A stretch of 64,000 nt of DNA from Actinomycetospora straminea (GTDB lineage Bacteria > Actinomycetota > Actinomycetes > Mycobacteriales > Pseudonocardiaceae). The position numbers and the translations under genes were made by a program. The notes below the pieces were generated by a model. The model saw nothing but the letters and a program-made list of their open reading frames with translations. It was not told where the DNA came from and ran no database searches. The stretch covers positions 1-64,000 of the forward strand of contig NZ_JAQZAN010000005.1 of the NCBI RefSeq assembly GCF_028737255.1, given 5' to 3'. Numbering within the stretch: the first letter of the stretch is position 1; the number at the start of each line of letters is the position of its first letter. This document shows positions 22,991 to 31,545 of this stretch, piece after piece.

Positions 22991-25900
22991 AACCGACCGC
23001 GCCCTGGTACGGCACGTCGACGTACTCCTCGCGGGCGAGGGTCGGGCCGCGCTCCCAGCCCGGCTTCGAGCGCTCAGTCGTGGTGACCCCGTAGCGCCCG
23101 GTCGGCAGGTCCCGCACCACGAGGTCGACCCGGCCCCACGGCTTGGCGGGCTGCGACCCCGGCGCCACGGCCGTCGCCAGCCGCACGTACGTCACACCGA
23201 CGGTGTCGAAGCGCCAGACCCCGCCGCGCAGGCGGTTGTCCTGCAGCCCGTAGTACGCCGAGGTGAGGTCCTCGTCGGCGTGGATGCGGATGGTCGAGGG
23301 CGGGGCGATGCCGTCGTGGACCGCGACCTGGTCGACGCACGGCCACAGCACCGACGACATCTGGTCGACCAGTACCGGCTGTCCCGCGAGCAGCGGCGCG
23401 ATCGGCTCCGGGCGGGCCAGGAAGGGCTGGGCGACGGCGAGGCGGTCGGAGCCGCGCTCGCCGGTCGAGTCCACGACCACCCGCACGAACGTCGGATCGC
23501 CGGGCGCGTCGACCAGCGAGACCGGCCGCTGCTGCCAGGTGCGCTCGTCGGCCTGCGGGAGGTAGTCGATCCCGGTGCGCCCGAGCACCCGCGGAGCGGT
23601 GGCGGGACCGTCGGCGAACTCCACCGACACCCGCTCGTCGGGCGGGCCGGACTCGAGCAGCGGCACGACGACGTCGGTCGCGCCGGAGTCGGCCGGCACG
23701 GGGTACCAGCCGGTGACCAGCGTGCCGCGGCCGCTCGAGTCGTCGGTGACGTCGTGCCACACGCGCCCGAGGCCCGGGACGGGTTCGGGGACGGGCGCGA
23801 CGGTGTCGTCGACCATGTCGCCCGTGGTCACCGCCGGCGTCACGGGCGCGCCGAGCAGGGCCGGTGTCGGGCGCAGGACGCTGACGTTGTCCTCGAGCCC
23901 GCAGCCCTGCCGGACGACGTCCTTCGCGTTGCCGAGTGCCACCGTCCACCCCGGGTACTGCCGCAGCGGCGCGAGCACCATGACCGCGATCAGCCCGATC
24001 ACCACGCTCCCGCACGCCACGGCGAGCAGCGCGCGGTCGGGCTCCGGGCGGGGCAGCCAGCGCTGCGGCCAGCGCCGCAGCGACCAGTGCGCCCACACCG
24101 CGGCGAGCACGGCGATCCCGACCCACACGAGCGGGTTGCGCAGGAAGATCGGCCCGAAGTGCGGGGCGAGCAGGTTCTGGCTCAGCGGCGTCGGGTAGGG
24201 GTCGGCGTGGTCGCCGAAGAACTGGCCGCGGTCGGTGTAGGGCCGCCACAGGTTCCAGCCGGCGTAGCTCACCGACGTGGCGAGCACGAGCACCGCGACC
24301 CCGCCGACGGTGGCCAGCGCGCGGTCGTGGCGCGGCATCGGGCCACGCAGCAGGGCGAGCGCGATGAGCACGGTGCCGGAGGCGGCGATCACCGGGAAGT
24401 GCAGCACCCACTTCGTCGGGCTCGCCGCGACCAGCACGAAGGCGAGCGCGGTGGTCGCCGCGGAGTGCAGCAGCACGCGGCGCAGGGCGTCGTCCTCCGG
24501 CCCGCGCAGCCCGCTGCCCGCCGCGACCAGCAGCGTCAGCCCGAGCGTGATGAGGATCGGCGCCCGCGCGGCCCACGGCGTCCGGCCCGGTCCGAGCAGG
24601 GTCTGGTAGTGGACGAGCTCGTCGTACCAGGGGACGGTGTCGTAGTAGTACGCGTGCACCGCGGACGCCTCGATGACGTCGCCCAGCGACGCGTCGGCGA
24701 ACGCCACCGGCACCGCGATCGACGACGCGGCCGCGAGCACCAGCAGCAGCGTGACCTGCTGGCGCCGGGGCGCGGCGACCATGTGCGGCCAGGCCCGCGG
24801 GATCTCCACGAGCAGCGGGGCGACGGCGACGAGCCCGGTCGGCGAGCAGGCGAGGGCCAGTGCGGCGGCCATGACGGCGCCGACGTAGAGGAAAGGGGTG
24901 CCGCGGTCGCGGGCCAGCTCGACGAGCAGCAGCACGACCACCGAGAGCAGCACGATCAGCGGCTCGGGGCGCAGCGTCAGCCCGAACGGCAGCCACCACA
25001 GCAGGTGCGCCGTGAGCAGCGCCCACGGCACCCAGGCGCGGCGGACGTTGGTGCGCCGCGAGATCAGCACGAAGAAGGCGCGCAGGAGCGCCCAGGTCGC
25101 CAGGCCGTAGAGCAGCGGCAGGCATCGCTGCCAGACGATCCCCCAGCCCCCGATCGCCCCCCAGGCCTGCATCGCGTACTGCGAGGCCACGAAGGGGTTC
25201 TCGGTGACGTTGAACATGTAGACGGCGTTGCCGATGTAGCCCGCCTCGCCGGCGTCGCGCGCCATGAGGGGGTACCAGCTGTCGTCGAAGTTCATCGGCG
25301 CGACGAGCACCCAGCCCGCGGAGATCGCGAGCAGCAGCCCGTCGGCCCACGACAGGTGGCGACGCAGCCGGCCCGGCCACGACCGCGGCGCGACCCAGCC
25401 CCGCGCCCGCCGCCAGCGACCCTGGCGGTAGGCGAGCACCAGCAGCACCGTGAGCGACGCGAGGTGCGCCACGAGCAGGACCGTCTTGAGCACGCCTGGC
25501 GTGGAGGCGTACCGGTCGTCGGTGCGCACCGAGACCCCGAGCCCCGCCGCCGCGGGCGTGCCGTCGGTGCTGGTGGTCAGCTGGGCCATGATCGGCGGGA
25601 GGACGTCGGCGCAGTCGCCGCAGGCGAGCGGCAGGGGCGCGCCGTCCTGGGTGACCCGCAGCCCGGTGGCGTCGACCTCGATCGCGAGGACGCAGTCACC
25701 CGGCGGCACCGGCCCGGCGGCCACGGTCCGCCCGGAGACCGTGAGGCTCGCAGCGGCGCCGGTCGAGGCGAGCACGAGGCCGCCACCCGTCGGGTTCCCG
25801 GGCAGGGTGCGCAGCACGTCCCCGCCGGCGCGCAGGGCGGCGCAGGGCACCGTCGCGGAGAACCCGAGCGGTCGCGGCGGGTTGAGGGCGAGCTGGGTGG

Positions 25901-26102
25901 AGATCGGGGCGCCGGGGGTGGCGGCCGGGCCGGGCCACGTGACGGTGGTGTCCTGCGCGGTCACCGGCGCGAGCGGGACCGCGAGGCCCAGCACGATCGT
26001 CAGCAGGGCCCAGACGAGCAGCGACCGTCCGCTGAGGCGAGGGGCCCGGTCGGGCTCGTCCTGCGGCGAGGCGGAGTGGTCGGCGCGCACCAGCGTCGTC
26101 AC
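22989..26102 (-). CDS. emb: Arabinosyltransferase, EmbA/B/C family
   Basis: 1037 residues, typical of Emb proteins. These GT-C membrane glycosyltransferases extend cell-wall arabinan from decaprenyl-phosphoarabinose. There is an N-terminal helix, an extracytoplasmic jelly-roll-type domain (about 50-190), then about a dozen helices. The loop VAPMNFDDSWYPLMARDAGE carries the catalytic Asp pair of GT-C enzymes, followed by GYIGNAVYMFNVTENPF. The C-terminal about 350 residues form the extracellular carbohydrate-binding part (QMSSVLWPCVDQVAVHDGI). Only one copy is seen, unlike the embCAB triplet of mycobacteria. It lies downstream of the decaprenyl-phosphoribose genes but is separated from them by the repeat field. 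Confidence 0.95.
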   Translation of the reverse strand: MTTLVRADHSASPQDEPDRAPRLSGRSLLVWALLTIVLGLAVPLAPVTAQDTTVTWPGPAATPGAPISTQLALNPPRPLGFSATVPCAALRAGGDVLRTLPGNPTGGGLVLASTGAAASLTVSGRTVAAGPVPPGDCVLAIEVDATGLRVTQDGAPLPLACGDCADVLPPIMAQLTTSTDGTPAAAGLGVSVRTDDRYASTPGVLKTVLLVAHLASLTVLLVLAYRQGRWRRARGWVAPRSWPGRLRRHLSWADGLLLAISAGWVLVAPMNFDDSWYPLMARDAGEAGYIGNAVYMFNVTENPFVASQYAMQAWGAIGGWGIVWQRCLPLLYGLATWALLRAFFVLISRRTNVRRAWVPWALLTAHLLWWLPFGLTLRPEPLIVLLSVVVLLLVELARDRGTPFLYVGAVMAAALALACSPTGLVAVAPLLVEIPRAWPHMVAAPRRQQVTLLLVLAAASSIAVPVAFADASLGDVIEASAVHAYYYDTVPWYDELVHYQTLLGPGRTPWAARAPILITLGLTLLVAAGSGLRGPEDDALRRVLLHSAATTALAFVLVAASPTKWVLHFPVIAASGTVLIALALLRGPMPRHDRALATVGGVAVLVLATSVSYAGWNLWRPYTDRGQFFGDHADPYPTPLSQNLLAPHFGPIFLRNPLVWVGIAVLAAVWAHWSLRRWPQRWLPRPEPDRALLAVACGSVVIGLIAVMVLAPLRQYPGWTVALGNAKDVVRQGCGLEDNVSVLRPTPALLGAPVTPAVTTGDMVDDTVAPVPEPVPGLGRVWHDVTDDSSGRGTLVTGWYPVPADSGATDVVVPLLESGPPDERVSVEFADGPATAPRVLGRTGIDYLPQADERTWQQRPVSLVDAPGDPTFVRVVVDSTGERGSDRLAVAQPFLARPEPIAPLLAGQPVLVDQMSSVLWPCVDQVAVHDGIAPPSTIRIHADEDLTSAYYGLQDNRLRGGVWRFDTVGVTYVRLATAVAPGSQPAKPWGRVDLVVRDLPTGRYGVTTTERSKPGWERGPTLAREEYVDVPYQGAVG

Positions 26103-26226
26103 CGGGCGTCCCGGGGACGAGCGGTCGGGGAGGCGTCGAGCACGAGGGTGGGCACCACGGAAAAGGGTAGGTCGTGAGGACCCCGTGGAGGGGCTGGGGT
26201 GGGCGCGTGTCCCGGGGGTTCGCCCG

Positions 26227-26679
26227 CTAGATGATGGCGACCGCGACGACGAGCCCGAGCGCGACGTGCATGGCCGCGATGACGAACGAGTCGGCGGTGA
26301 GTCGGTCGTCGTGCAGGCACGCGTCGACGTCGAGCCGCGAGACCGCCTCGAGGCCCCGCACCGCCAGGACCTGGGCGATGATCCCGACCAGGCCGTAGAT
26401 CGAGGTGTTGAGGATGCCCGCGAGGAAGCCGCCGCCGGAGATGTAGATGGCGGTGATGACGATGAAGGCCATCGACACGAGCCCCGCCGCGGCCACGACG
26501 ACGGCGTTGGGACGGCCCTCGCGCACGAGGCCCCGCAGGTCGCCCGGCGTCGTCAGGTCGATCGCGAAGTAGCCGACGTACATCAGCACGGCGCCGATCA
26601 CCGCGTACACCGCGATGAGGCCGATGTTCACGCCCACGGTGGGCCAGAAATCGGGAGCGAGCACGTCGTGGCCCTCCAT
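26227..26679 (-). CDS. DUF350 membrane protein (YjfL-like)
   Basis: 150 residues with four hydrophobic helices in two related halves: VNIGLIAVYAVIGAVLMYVG and VVAAAGLVSMAFIVITAIYI, with IYGLVGIIAQVLAVRGLEAV and SFVIAAMHVALGLVVAVAII. DUF350/YjfL proteins occur beside glutathionylspermidine-synthase-like ATP-grasp genes in many bacteria (E. coli yjfC-yjfL), and such a gene lies two genes upstream here. The ATG at 26679 has a short leader behind a TAGTCT box at 26698-26703. Confidence 0.88.
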   Translation of the reverse strand: MEGHDVLAPDFWPTVGVNIGLIAVYAVIGAVLMYVGYFAIDLTTPGDLRGLVREGRPNAVVVAAAGLVSMAFIVITAIYISGGGFLAGILNTSIYGLVGIIAQVLAVRGLEAVSRLDVDACLHDDRLTADSFVIAAMHVALGLVVAVAII

Positions 26680-26697
26680 ACGGACGAACGGGGCGCC

Positions 26698-26703
26698 AGA
26701 CTA
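26698..26703 (-). promoter_or_regulatory. -10 element TAGTCT before the DUF350 gene
   Basis: It lies 18 nt before ATG 26679, giving a short 5' leader; it falls in the 36-bp gap after the upstream stop and would allow separate expression. Confidence 0.35.
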
Positions 26704-26715
26704 GGACACCTCCGC

Positions 26716-27615
26716 TCAGCCGATGCTGTTGGCCACGCGGTGCGCCGACTGCTCGCGTGCGTCGCGCTGCCGGTGCGCCTCGGCCAGCAGCGCCCCGGCG
26801 ACACGGCGCCACACCAGCCACAGCACCGCGCTGTCCGACAGGTGACGGGGCACCTGCGGCCACACCAGCGGTTCGCCCGCGCCGAGCGCCGCGACGGTCG
26901 GCCGCGACAGCTCGTACCAGCGCAGATCGGCGTCCGCGACCCACGCCTGCACCTCGAGGGCACCCCGCCCGTCGACCTCGAGGAGCTCCCCGTACACCTC
27001 GTCGCCCCACCCCCGGTTCCGGTGCACCGTCCCCGCCGGGCCCGTGGCGTTCGCGAGGGTCAGCCGCCACCGCGACCCGTCGGCGTGCAGGACCGCATCG
27101 GCTCCCCGTCCGCCCTCACCGTCGGCCAGCGGAGCGCGATGGCGCAGCGAGGACACGAGCACCGGCGCCGTCATCGGACGGTCGGGCCGCAGCGCCCCGA
27201 GCGGCTGACCGGCACGGGTGACGAGGGCGCGCTCCGGCCCGCCCCAGACCAGGCGGACCTCATCGGTGGCGGCCGCCGGCGCCGACGGGAGCGACCGGTC
27301 GGCGCCGAGGTCCGCGTACAGCGCCCGGAAGCGGTGCCCGACGTCGCGGAGCAGATGGACCGCGAGCATGCCGAGGCAGAGCGTCACCAGGGTTCCCGCG
27401 ATGGCCCCGATGCCCGCCCAGGTCGGCGTCCGGCCACGGTCGACCACCTCGACCCAGCAGACCACGGTGAACACCGCCACCGTCCCCGTCGCCGCGAACG
27501 CCAAGGGAGCGGACCACCGCTTCTGCACCCGCAGCAGACGCCGCAGCGGTGGCGGGACCGCGGCCGCGGCCTCCGGGGTGATCGTGGGGCCCGCCCGACG
27601 CTCCGCGGTGGTCAT
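26716..27615 (-). CDS. Hypothetical membrane protein with two helices
   Basis: 299 residues. Two helices near the N-terminus, WSAPLAFAATGTVAVFTVVC and WAGIGAIAGTLVTLCLGMLA, are followed by a soluble domain with beta-rich blocks (DEVRLVWGGPERALVTRAGQ, GSRWRLTLANATGPAGTV, ALEVQAWVADADLRWYELSR) and a C-terminal helix rich in Arg/Ala. No family recognised. It lies between the DUF350 and the ATP-grasp ligase genes on the same strand and probably belongs to their operon. Confidence 0.75.
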   Translation of the reverse strand: MTTAERRAGPTITPEAAAAVPPPLRRLLRVQKRWSAPLAFAATGTVAVFTVVCWVEVVDRGRTPTWAGIGAIAGTLVTLCLGMLAVHLLRDVGHRFRALYADLGADRSLPSAPAAATDEVRLVWGGPERALVTRAGQPLGALRPDRPMTAPVLVSSLRHRAPLADGEGGRGADAVLHADGSRWRLTLANATGPAGTVHRNRGWGDEVYGELLEVDGRGALEVQAWVADADLRWYELSRPTVAALGAGEPLVWPQVPRHLSDSAVLWLVWRRVAGALLAEAHRQRDAREQSAHRVANSIG

Positions 27616-27670
27616 GCACTCATCGTGACCGACGACCTGGACGGATCGCCTCTGATGTCGCCTGTCCGGC

Positions 27671-28831
27671 TTAGTCGGGAATACGGTGAGGCACGAACGC
27701 CGCGCCGTTGTCGGTGATCAGGCCCGTGGTCTCGCGGATGCCCAGGCCCGCGGCGGTGTCGCCGACGATCCAGGCGCCCAGCGCGGGGCGGTAGCCGTCG
27801 AACTCGGGCAGCGGGTCGAAGAGCTGGTAGACGTAGCCCTCCTCGCCGTAGACCCCGCCCGTCTCGGTCTCGTAGCCCGGCGCGACGACCGCGATGTTGG
27901 CGCCCTCGCGGCCCAGCAGCGGCTTGCGGACGTACTCGGTGAGCATGCCGGGGTCACCGAGCGAGGCCGGGAGCAGGTTCGGGTGGCCGGGGTACATCTC
28001 CCAGAGCACCGCGAGCAGCGCCTTGTTCGACAGCAGCGTCTTCCACAGCGGCTCGATCCACGCCGTCTCGGGCAGGCTGCGCGTGACGTGCTTGCCGAAG
28101 TCGTCGCCGAGCACCCACTCCCACGGGTAGAGCTTGTCGACGACCGCGATCGGCGACTCCTCGAGGTCGACGAACCGGTCGAGCGCGGAGTCCCAGCCGA
28201 GCTGCTCGATCGCGAGGCCGACGGTGTCGAGGCCGGACTCGGCGGCGCACTCCTGCAGGTAGGCGACGGTGACGTGGTCCTCGCCGGTGGGGTCGGCCTG
28301 CGACCAGCAGAAGTGCACCTCGTTGCGCGGCAGCTTCGCGGCGATCTCGCCCCAGCGCTCCACGAGCTTCTCGTGCAGCGAGTTCCACTGGTCGTCGTCG
28401 GGGTGGACGTCCTTGAGCCAGTACCACTGGCAGATCGACGCCTCGAGCAGCGACGTCGGGGTGTCGGCGTTGTACTCCATCAGCTTCGCCGGGCCGGCGC
28501 CGTCGTAGCGCAGGTCGAAGCGGCCGTAGAGGTGCGGATCGCCCCGGCGCCACGACGCGGCGACGGCCTCCCAGCTCCACTCGGGCAGGGCGAAGTCGCG
28601 GAACCGCTCGGTGGTGACGACGTGGTCGACGGCCTCGAGGCACATCGAGTGCAGGAGCTCGACGTCCGCCTCGAGCGAGAGGATCTCGGCCATGTCGAAC
28701 ACGTAGTGCACCGACTCGTCCCAGTACGGCCGGGCGCCGTTCAGCCCGGACGCCGGGGTGCCGAAGACGAGCCCCTGCTCCTCGATCTTCGACTGCCAGT
28801 CGGGACGGGGCCTGCCGGTCGCGCGCTGCAC
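27671..28831 (-). CDS. Glutathionylspermidine synthase-like ATP-grasp ligase (YgiC/YjfC family)
   Basis: 386 residues, matching the C-terminal synthetase domain of glutathionylspermidine synthase without the amidase. Blocks: GARPYWDESVHYVFDMAEIL, DLRYDGAGPAKLMEYNADTP, TSLLEASICQWYWLKD, FCWSQADPTGEDHVTVAYLQ, LLSNKALLAVLWEMYPGHPN and EYVRKPLLGREGANIAVVAP (ATP-grasp lysine loop), ending ALGAWIVGDTAAGLGIRE. YgiC/YjfC-type proteins are predicted to form an amide bond on a peptide or amine. Actinobacteria do not use glutathione, so the true substrate is unknown. The GTG at 28831 has AGGA eight bases upstream. Confidence 0.93.
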   Translation of the reverse strand: MQRATGRPRPDWQSKIEEQGLVFGTPASGLNGARPYWDESVHYVFDMAEILSLEADVELLHSMCLEAVDHVVTTERFRDFALPEWSWEAVAASWRRGDPHLYGRFDLRYDGAGPAKLMEYNADTPTSLLEASICQWYWLKDVHPDDDQWNSLHEKLVERWGEIAAKLPRNEVHFCWSQADPTGEDHVTVAYLQECAAESGLDTVGLAIEQLGWDSALDRFVDLEESPIAVVDKLYPWEWVLGDDFGKHVTRSLPETAWIEPLWKTLLSNKALLAVLWEMYPGHPNLLPASLGDPGMLTEYVRKPLLGREGANIAVVAPGYETETGGVYGEEGYVYQLFDPLPEFDGYRPALGAWIVGDTAAGLGIRETTGLITDNGAAFVPHRIPD

Positions 28832-28859
28832 GTCGCCGATCCTGCCGTACCCCCGACGC

Positions 28860-29753
28860 CTAGCTGCCGCTGGAGCTGCTGCCCCCGCTGCTGCTCGAGC
28901 TGCCGCTGCCCCCGCTCGTGCCGCTCGAGCTGCCGCCGACGCCCAGTCCGCCGCGGCTCACGGTGCCGCTGCTGCCGTTGCTGGTGCCGATCGAGCTGCC
29001 CGTGGTGCCGCTGCGCACGCTCGTGCCGCTGGCGGGCGGCGCCGTCGAGCCGCCCTGCGCCACCGTCCCGACGGGCGACCGGGAGCCGTAGTTGTAGTGG
29101 TACTGGTTGCCGAAACCGCCGATGAAGATCGGCACGAAGTGGCCGCCGGAGTCGTAGTAGCCGCCCTGCTGGGTGCCCGCACAGTTCTCGTCGGGCACGA
29201 CGACGCCGGCCGGGTCGACGCACTGGGCGGTGACCTCGTCGGGCTGGCTGGCCGCGTAGACGACGGCGACGAGCGCCACCACGCCGACCGCGACCCCGCC
29301 GCCGACCAGCACCCGCTTGCGGATCTTCTTCTTGCGCTCCTCCGCCGCGGCCGCCGCGTCGCGCTGGGCCCGCTCGCGGCGCTGGGCCTCGCGACGGGCG
29401 CGCTGCTCGGCCACCGTGGGCTCGCGGGGCTTGGTGGTGGCCGGGTCCTGGTAGCGGACGCGCCCGGGACGGCGGCCTCCCCCGGCCTGCGCACCGGCGT
29501 CGGCCCCGACGGCCGCGAGCTCGCCGCTGCCCGACCCGGCCGTCGCGGCGGGCACCCCGGACGGCGGGGTGGCGGCGTCGTCATCGTCGGTGGCGCTCTC
29601 AGGACCGCGGTGGCGCCCGCCCGACGAGCCCGACACGGACGAGGTGTCGACCGTCTCGGTGGGACGCGCGGCGTCGTCGGAGAGCCCGCTCACGTCGACC
29701 TTCTCCGTCCGGCGCTCCGACGGCAGCTCCCGCTCGTCGTCCCGTCCCGCCAT
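28860..29753 (-). CDS. Membrane protein with Ser/Gly tail beside the ATP-grasp ligase (YgiB-like role)
   Basis: 297 residues: an acidic disordered start, a basic Arg/Lys helix (RRERAQRDAAAAAEERKKKI), one membrane helix (VLVGGGVAVGVVALVAVVYA), then an extracytoplasmic part with two Cys (QCVDPAGVVVPDENC) and aromatic Gly-rich sequence (FVPIFIGGFGNQYHYNYGSR), and a Ser/Gly/Thr tail ending in SSSGGSSSSGS. E. coli pairs ygiC with ygiB, also a membrane-linked, Ser/Tyr/Gly-rich DUF1190 protein. The likeness here is in context and composition, so the correspondence is inference. The ATG at 29753 follows GGAGGGG. The ligase gene starts 28 bp downstream. Confidence 0.78.
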   Translation of the reverse strand: MAGRDDERELPSERRTEKVDVSGLSDDAARPTETVDTSSVSGSSGGRHRGPESATDDDDAATPPSGVPAATAGSGSGELAAVGADAGAQAGGGRRPGRVRYQDPATTKPREPTVAEQRARREAQRRERAQRDAAAAAEERKKKIRKRVLVGGGVAVGVVALVAVVYAASQPDEVTAQCVDPAGVVVPDENCAGTQQGGYYDSGGHFVPIFIGGFGNQYHYNYGSRSPVGTVAQGGSTAPPASGTSVRSGTTGSSIGTSNGSSGTVSRGGLGVGGSSSGTSGGSGSSSSSGGSSSSGS

Positions 29754-29870
29754 GACCCCTCCGCCCAACCGTCCACCGGCACCGTCCGGCGCGCGCCGGT
29801 CACCACCGATCCTGCCCGACACCGGATCACCCGGCTCGGGGAATCCCGAGGGCGGCATGATGACAGGGCG

Positions 29871-31109
29871 ATGCTGCTGCGGGAACGACAGTTCGGGCCG
29901 TCCGGCGAGGGCCGCCCCGACGATGACGACCAGGCCGGTGGGCACCGCTGGCTCGACCGGCTCCTCGGCGCCGACGACGGCCGCGACCCGCGCCGCCGCG
30001 CGATGCGCCGGGGCGTCGTCGGGATCCTCGCGGGCGCGCTGATCATGCTGGTCGCCGCCACCGCGCTCGCCGTCACCGGGTCGGGGCCCGACGTCCTGGG
30101 TCTCGCGAACGGCGGCGGGTCGAGCGCCGGCGGGGCCGCACCGGCGGACGACGACGAGGACGCGCCCCCGCTGACCACCGAGCCCGGCCGCTGCCTGACG
30201 TGGAGCCGTGACGACGCCGGCGACGTCGCCGAGGTCGACTGCGCGCAGTCCCACCTGTTCGAGAGCGTCGGCGCGGTGACCGCCGCGCAGCCGCCCGGGG
30301 CCCCGTTCCCCGCGGACCCGGCGTGGCAGCAGCTCGTCACCGACCAGTGCGCGCCGCAGGCGCGGACCTACCTGCAGGGCCGGCTCGACCCCGCGGGCCG
30401 CTACAAGCCGGGCGCGCTCAAGCCGACCCAGGCGGCGTGGGAGGCCGGCGACCGCACGGTGCGCTGCGGGCTGCAGGCGCCCGGGCGCACCGGCGCGCTC
30501 TTCGCGTCGACCGGCCGGGTGACCGACGCCGACCAGGCCGTCGTGTTCGACCCGGGCACGTGCCTCGGGCTCGCGGGCAAGGAGGTCGCCGACCCGACCT
30601 CGTGCGCCGAGGCGCACGCCGCGGAGGTCGCGGGCACCGTCGACCTCGGCACCCAGTTCCGGGACGGCTTCCCGTCGGTCGACGACCAGGACAACTACCT
30701 GCAGCCGACGTGCCAGCGGATCGCCGAGCAGTACGTCGGCTCGGCGCAGAAGCTCACCGACTCCAAGCTCACCGTCTACTGGACGAACCTCGCCGAGGAG
30801 TCCTGGACCGCCGGCACCCGGCGCGTGAGCTGCAACCTCGGCTCGCTGCTCGCCGACAGCTCCGGCTTCGCCCCGCTGACCGGCAAGGCGGCCGAGGGCG
30901 TGACGATCGGCGGCGAGGCGCCGGCGACGACGGCCCCGAGCCTGCGCCCGGGCGCCCCGGCGTCGGTGCCCGGCTCGAGCACCGCGCCCGAGGCCGGCAC
31001 CGCCACCGGCGGCACCGCGGGCGAGGCCGGCGCCGGGCAGGCGGGGCAGCAGGGCGGCGCACCGCTGCCGCTGCCGTCGTCGCTGCCCGTGCCGGGCCTG
31101 GGCAACTGA
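29871..31109 (+). CDS. Septum-formation family protein
   Basis: 412 residues. A charged cytoplasmic leader, one helix (GVVGILAGALIMLVAATALA), an acidic linker, then an extracytoplasmic region with two repeats of the septum-formation (PF13845-type) pattern: CLTWSRDDAGDVAEVDCAQS followed by HLFESVGAV, and TCLGLAGKEVADPTSCAEAH followed by AAEVAGTVDL, each with paired Cys and WT/W-x-A-G-x-R (EAGDRTVRCGL, WTAGTRRVSCNLG). The C-terminus is Pro/Gly/Ala-rich. Such proteins occur widely in actinobacteria and take their name from a link to septation; the biochemical role is unknown. ATG 29871 is chosen because it directly precedes the coherent frame. Confidence 0.85.
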   Translation: MLLRERQFGPSGEGRPDDDDQAGGHRWLDRLLGADDGRDPRRRAMRRGVVGILAGALIMLVAATALAVTGSGPDVLGLANGGGSSAGGAAPADDDEDAPPLTTEPGRCLTWSRDDAGDVAEVDCAQSHLFESVGAVTAAQPPGAPFPADPAWQQLVTDQCAPQARTYLQGRLDPAGRYKPGALKPTQAAWEAGDRTVRCGLQAPGRTGALFASTGRVTDADQAVVFDPGTCLGLAGKEVADPTSCAEAHAAEVAGTVDLGTQFRDGFPSVDDQDNYLQPTCQRIAEQYVGSAQKLTDSKLTVYWTNLAEESWTAGTRRVSCNLGSLLADSSGFAPLTGKAAEGVTIGGEAPATTAPSLRPGAPASVPGSSTAPEAGTATGGTAGEAGAGQAGQQGGAPLPLPSSLPVPGLGN

Positions 31110-31122
31110 CCACCCTCCGCCG

Positions 31123-31467
31123 GTGGACGTCGGTCCCGAGCGGTTCGAGGAGCTCGTCGCCGACGCCCTCGACGAGCTGCCCGCCCCGCTGACCCGCGCG
31201 ATGGACAACGTCGTCGTGCTCGTCGAGGAGCGCCACCCCGAGGAACCGGACCTGCTCGGGCTCTACGAGGGCGTCGCGCTGACCGAGCGCTACAGCGACT
31301 ACGGCGGCGTCCTGCCCGACCGCATCACGCTCTACCGCGCGGCGCTGGCCGAGGTCTGCGAGGACGAGGACGAGCTGCGCGAGGAGGTCGCGGTGACCGT
31401 CGTGCACGAGGTCGCGCACCACTTCGGCATCGACGAGGAGACCCTGCACCGGCTCGGCTGGGGCTAG
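31123..31467 (+). CDS. Zincin-like metallopeptidase (PF06262-type)
   Basis: 114 residues. The catalytic zinc site is VTVVHEVAHHFGIDEETLHR (HEVAHHFGID), and upstream is the family pattern VVVLVEERHPEEPDLLGLYE, GVALTERY and LPDRITLYRAAL. Small actinobacterial acidic proteins of this type have an unknown substrate. GTG 31123 lies 14 bp after the septum-formation stop, suggesting an operon. Its TAG stop (31465-31467) is inside the outer arm of a large palindrome. Confidence 0.92.
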   Translation: MDVGPERFEELVADALDELPAPLTRAMDNVVVLVEERHPEEPDLLGLYEGVALTERYSDYGGVLPDRITLYRAALAEVCEDEDELREEVAVTVVHEVAHHFGIDEETLHRLGWG

Positions 31468-31545
31468 GTGCGCTGCGCGCAGGTGAGCAGAAAGAAGTGC
31501 TCCAGCACTTCTTTCTGCTCACGAGCGCCGGAGGCGCACCTAGCC
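31462..31545. repeat. Palindromic element A1 at a convergent gene end
   Basis: Outer arms GGCTAGGTGCGC (31462-31473) and GCGCACCTAGCC (31534-31545) are perfect complements. Inner arms GTGAGCAGAAAGAAGTGCT (31483-31501) and its complement (31504-31522) surround a CC loop. The CTAG in the outer arms supplies the TAG stop of both the rightward protease gene and the leftward phosphatase gene. A sister copy is at 38006-38079. It probably works as a two-way terminator. Confidence 0.88.

Noticed and set aside
22026-26177. 1383-codon open frame on the plus strand
   Set aside because: It lies opposite emb, whose product is clearly recognisable. The translation is Arg/His/Gly/Pro-rich with no domain, typical of the shadow frame in very GC-rich DNA.
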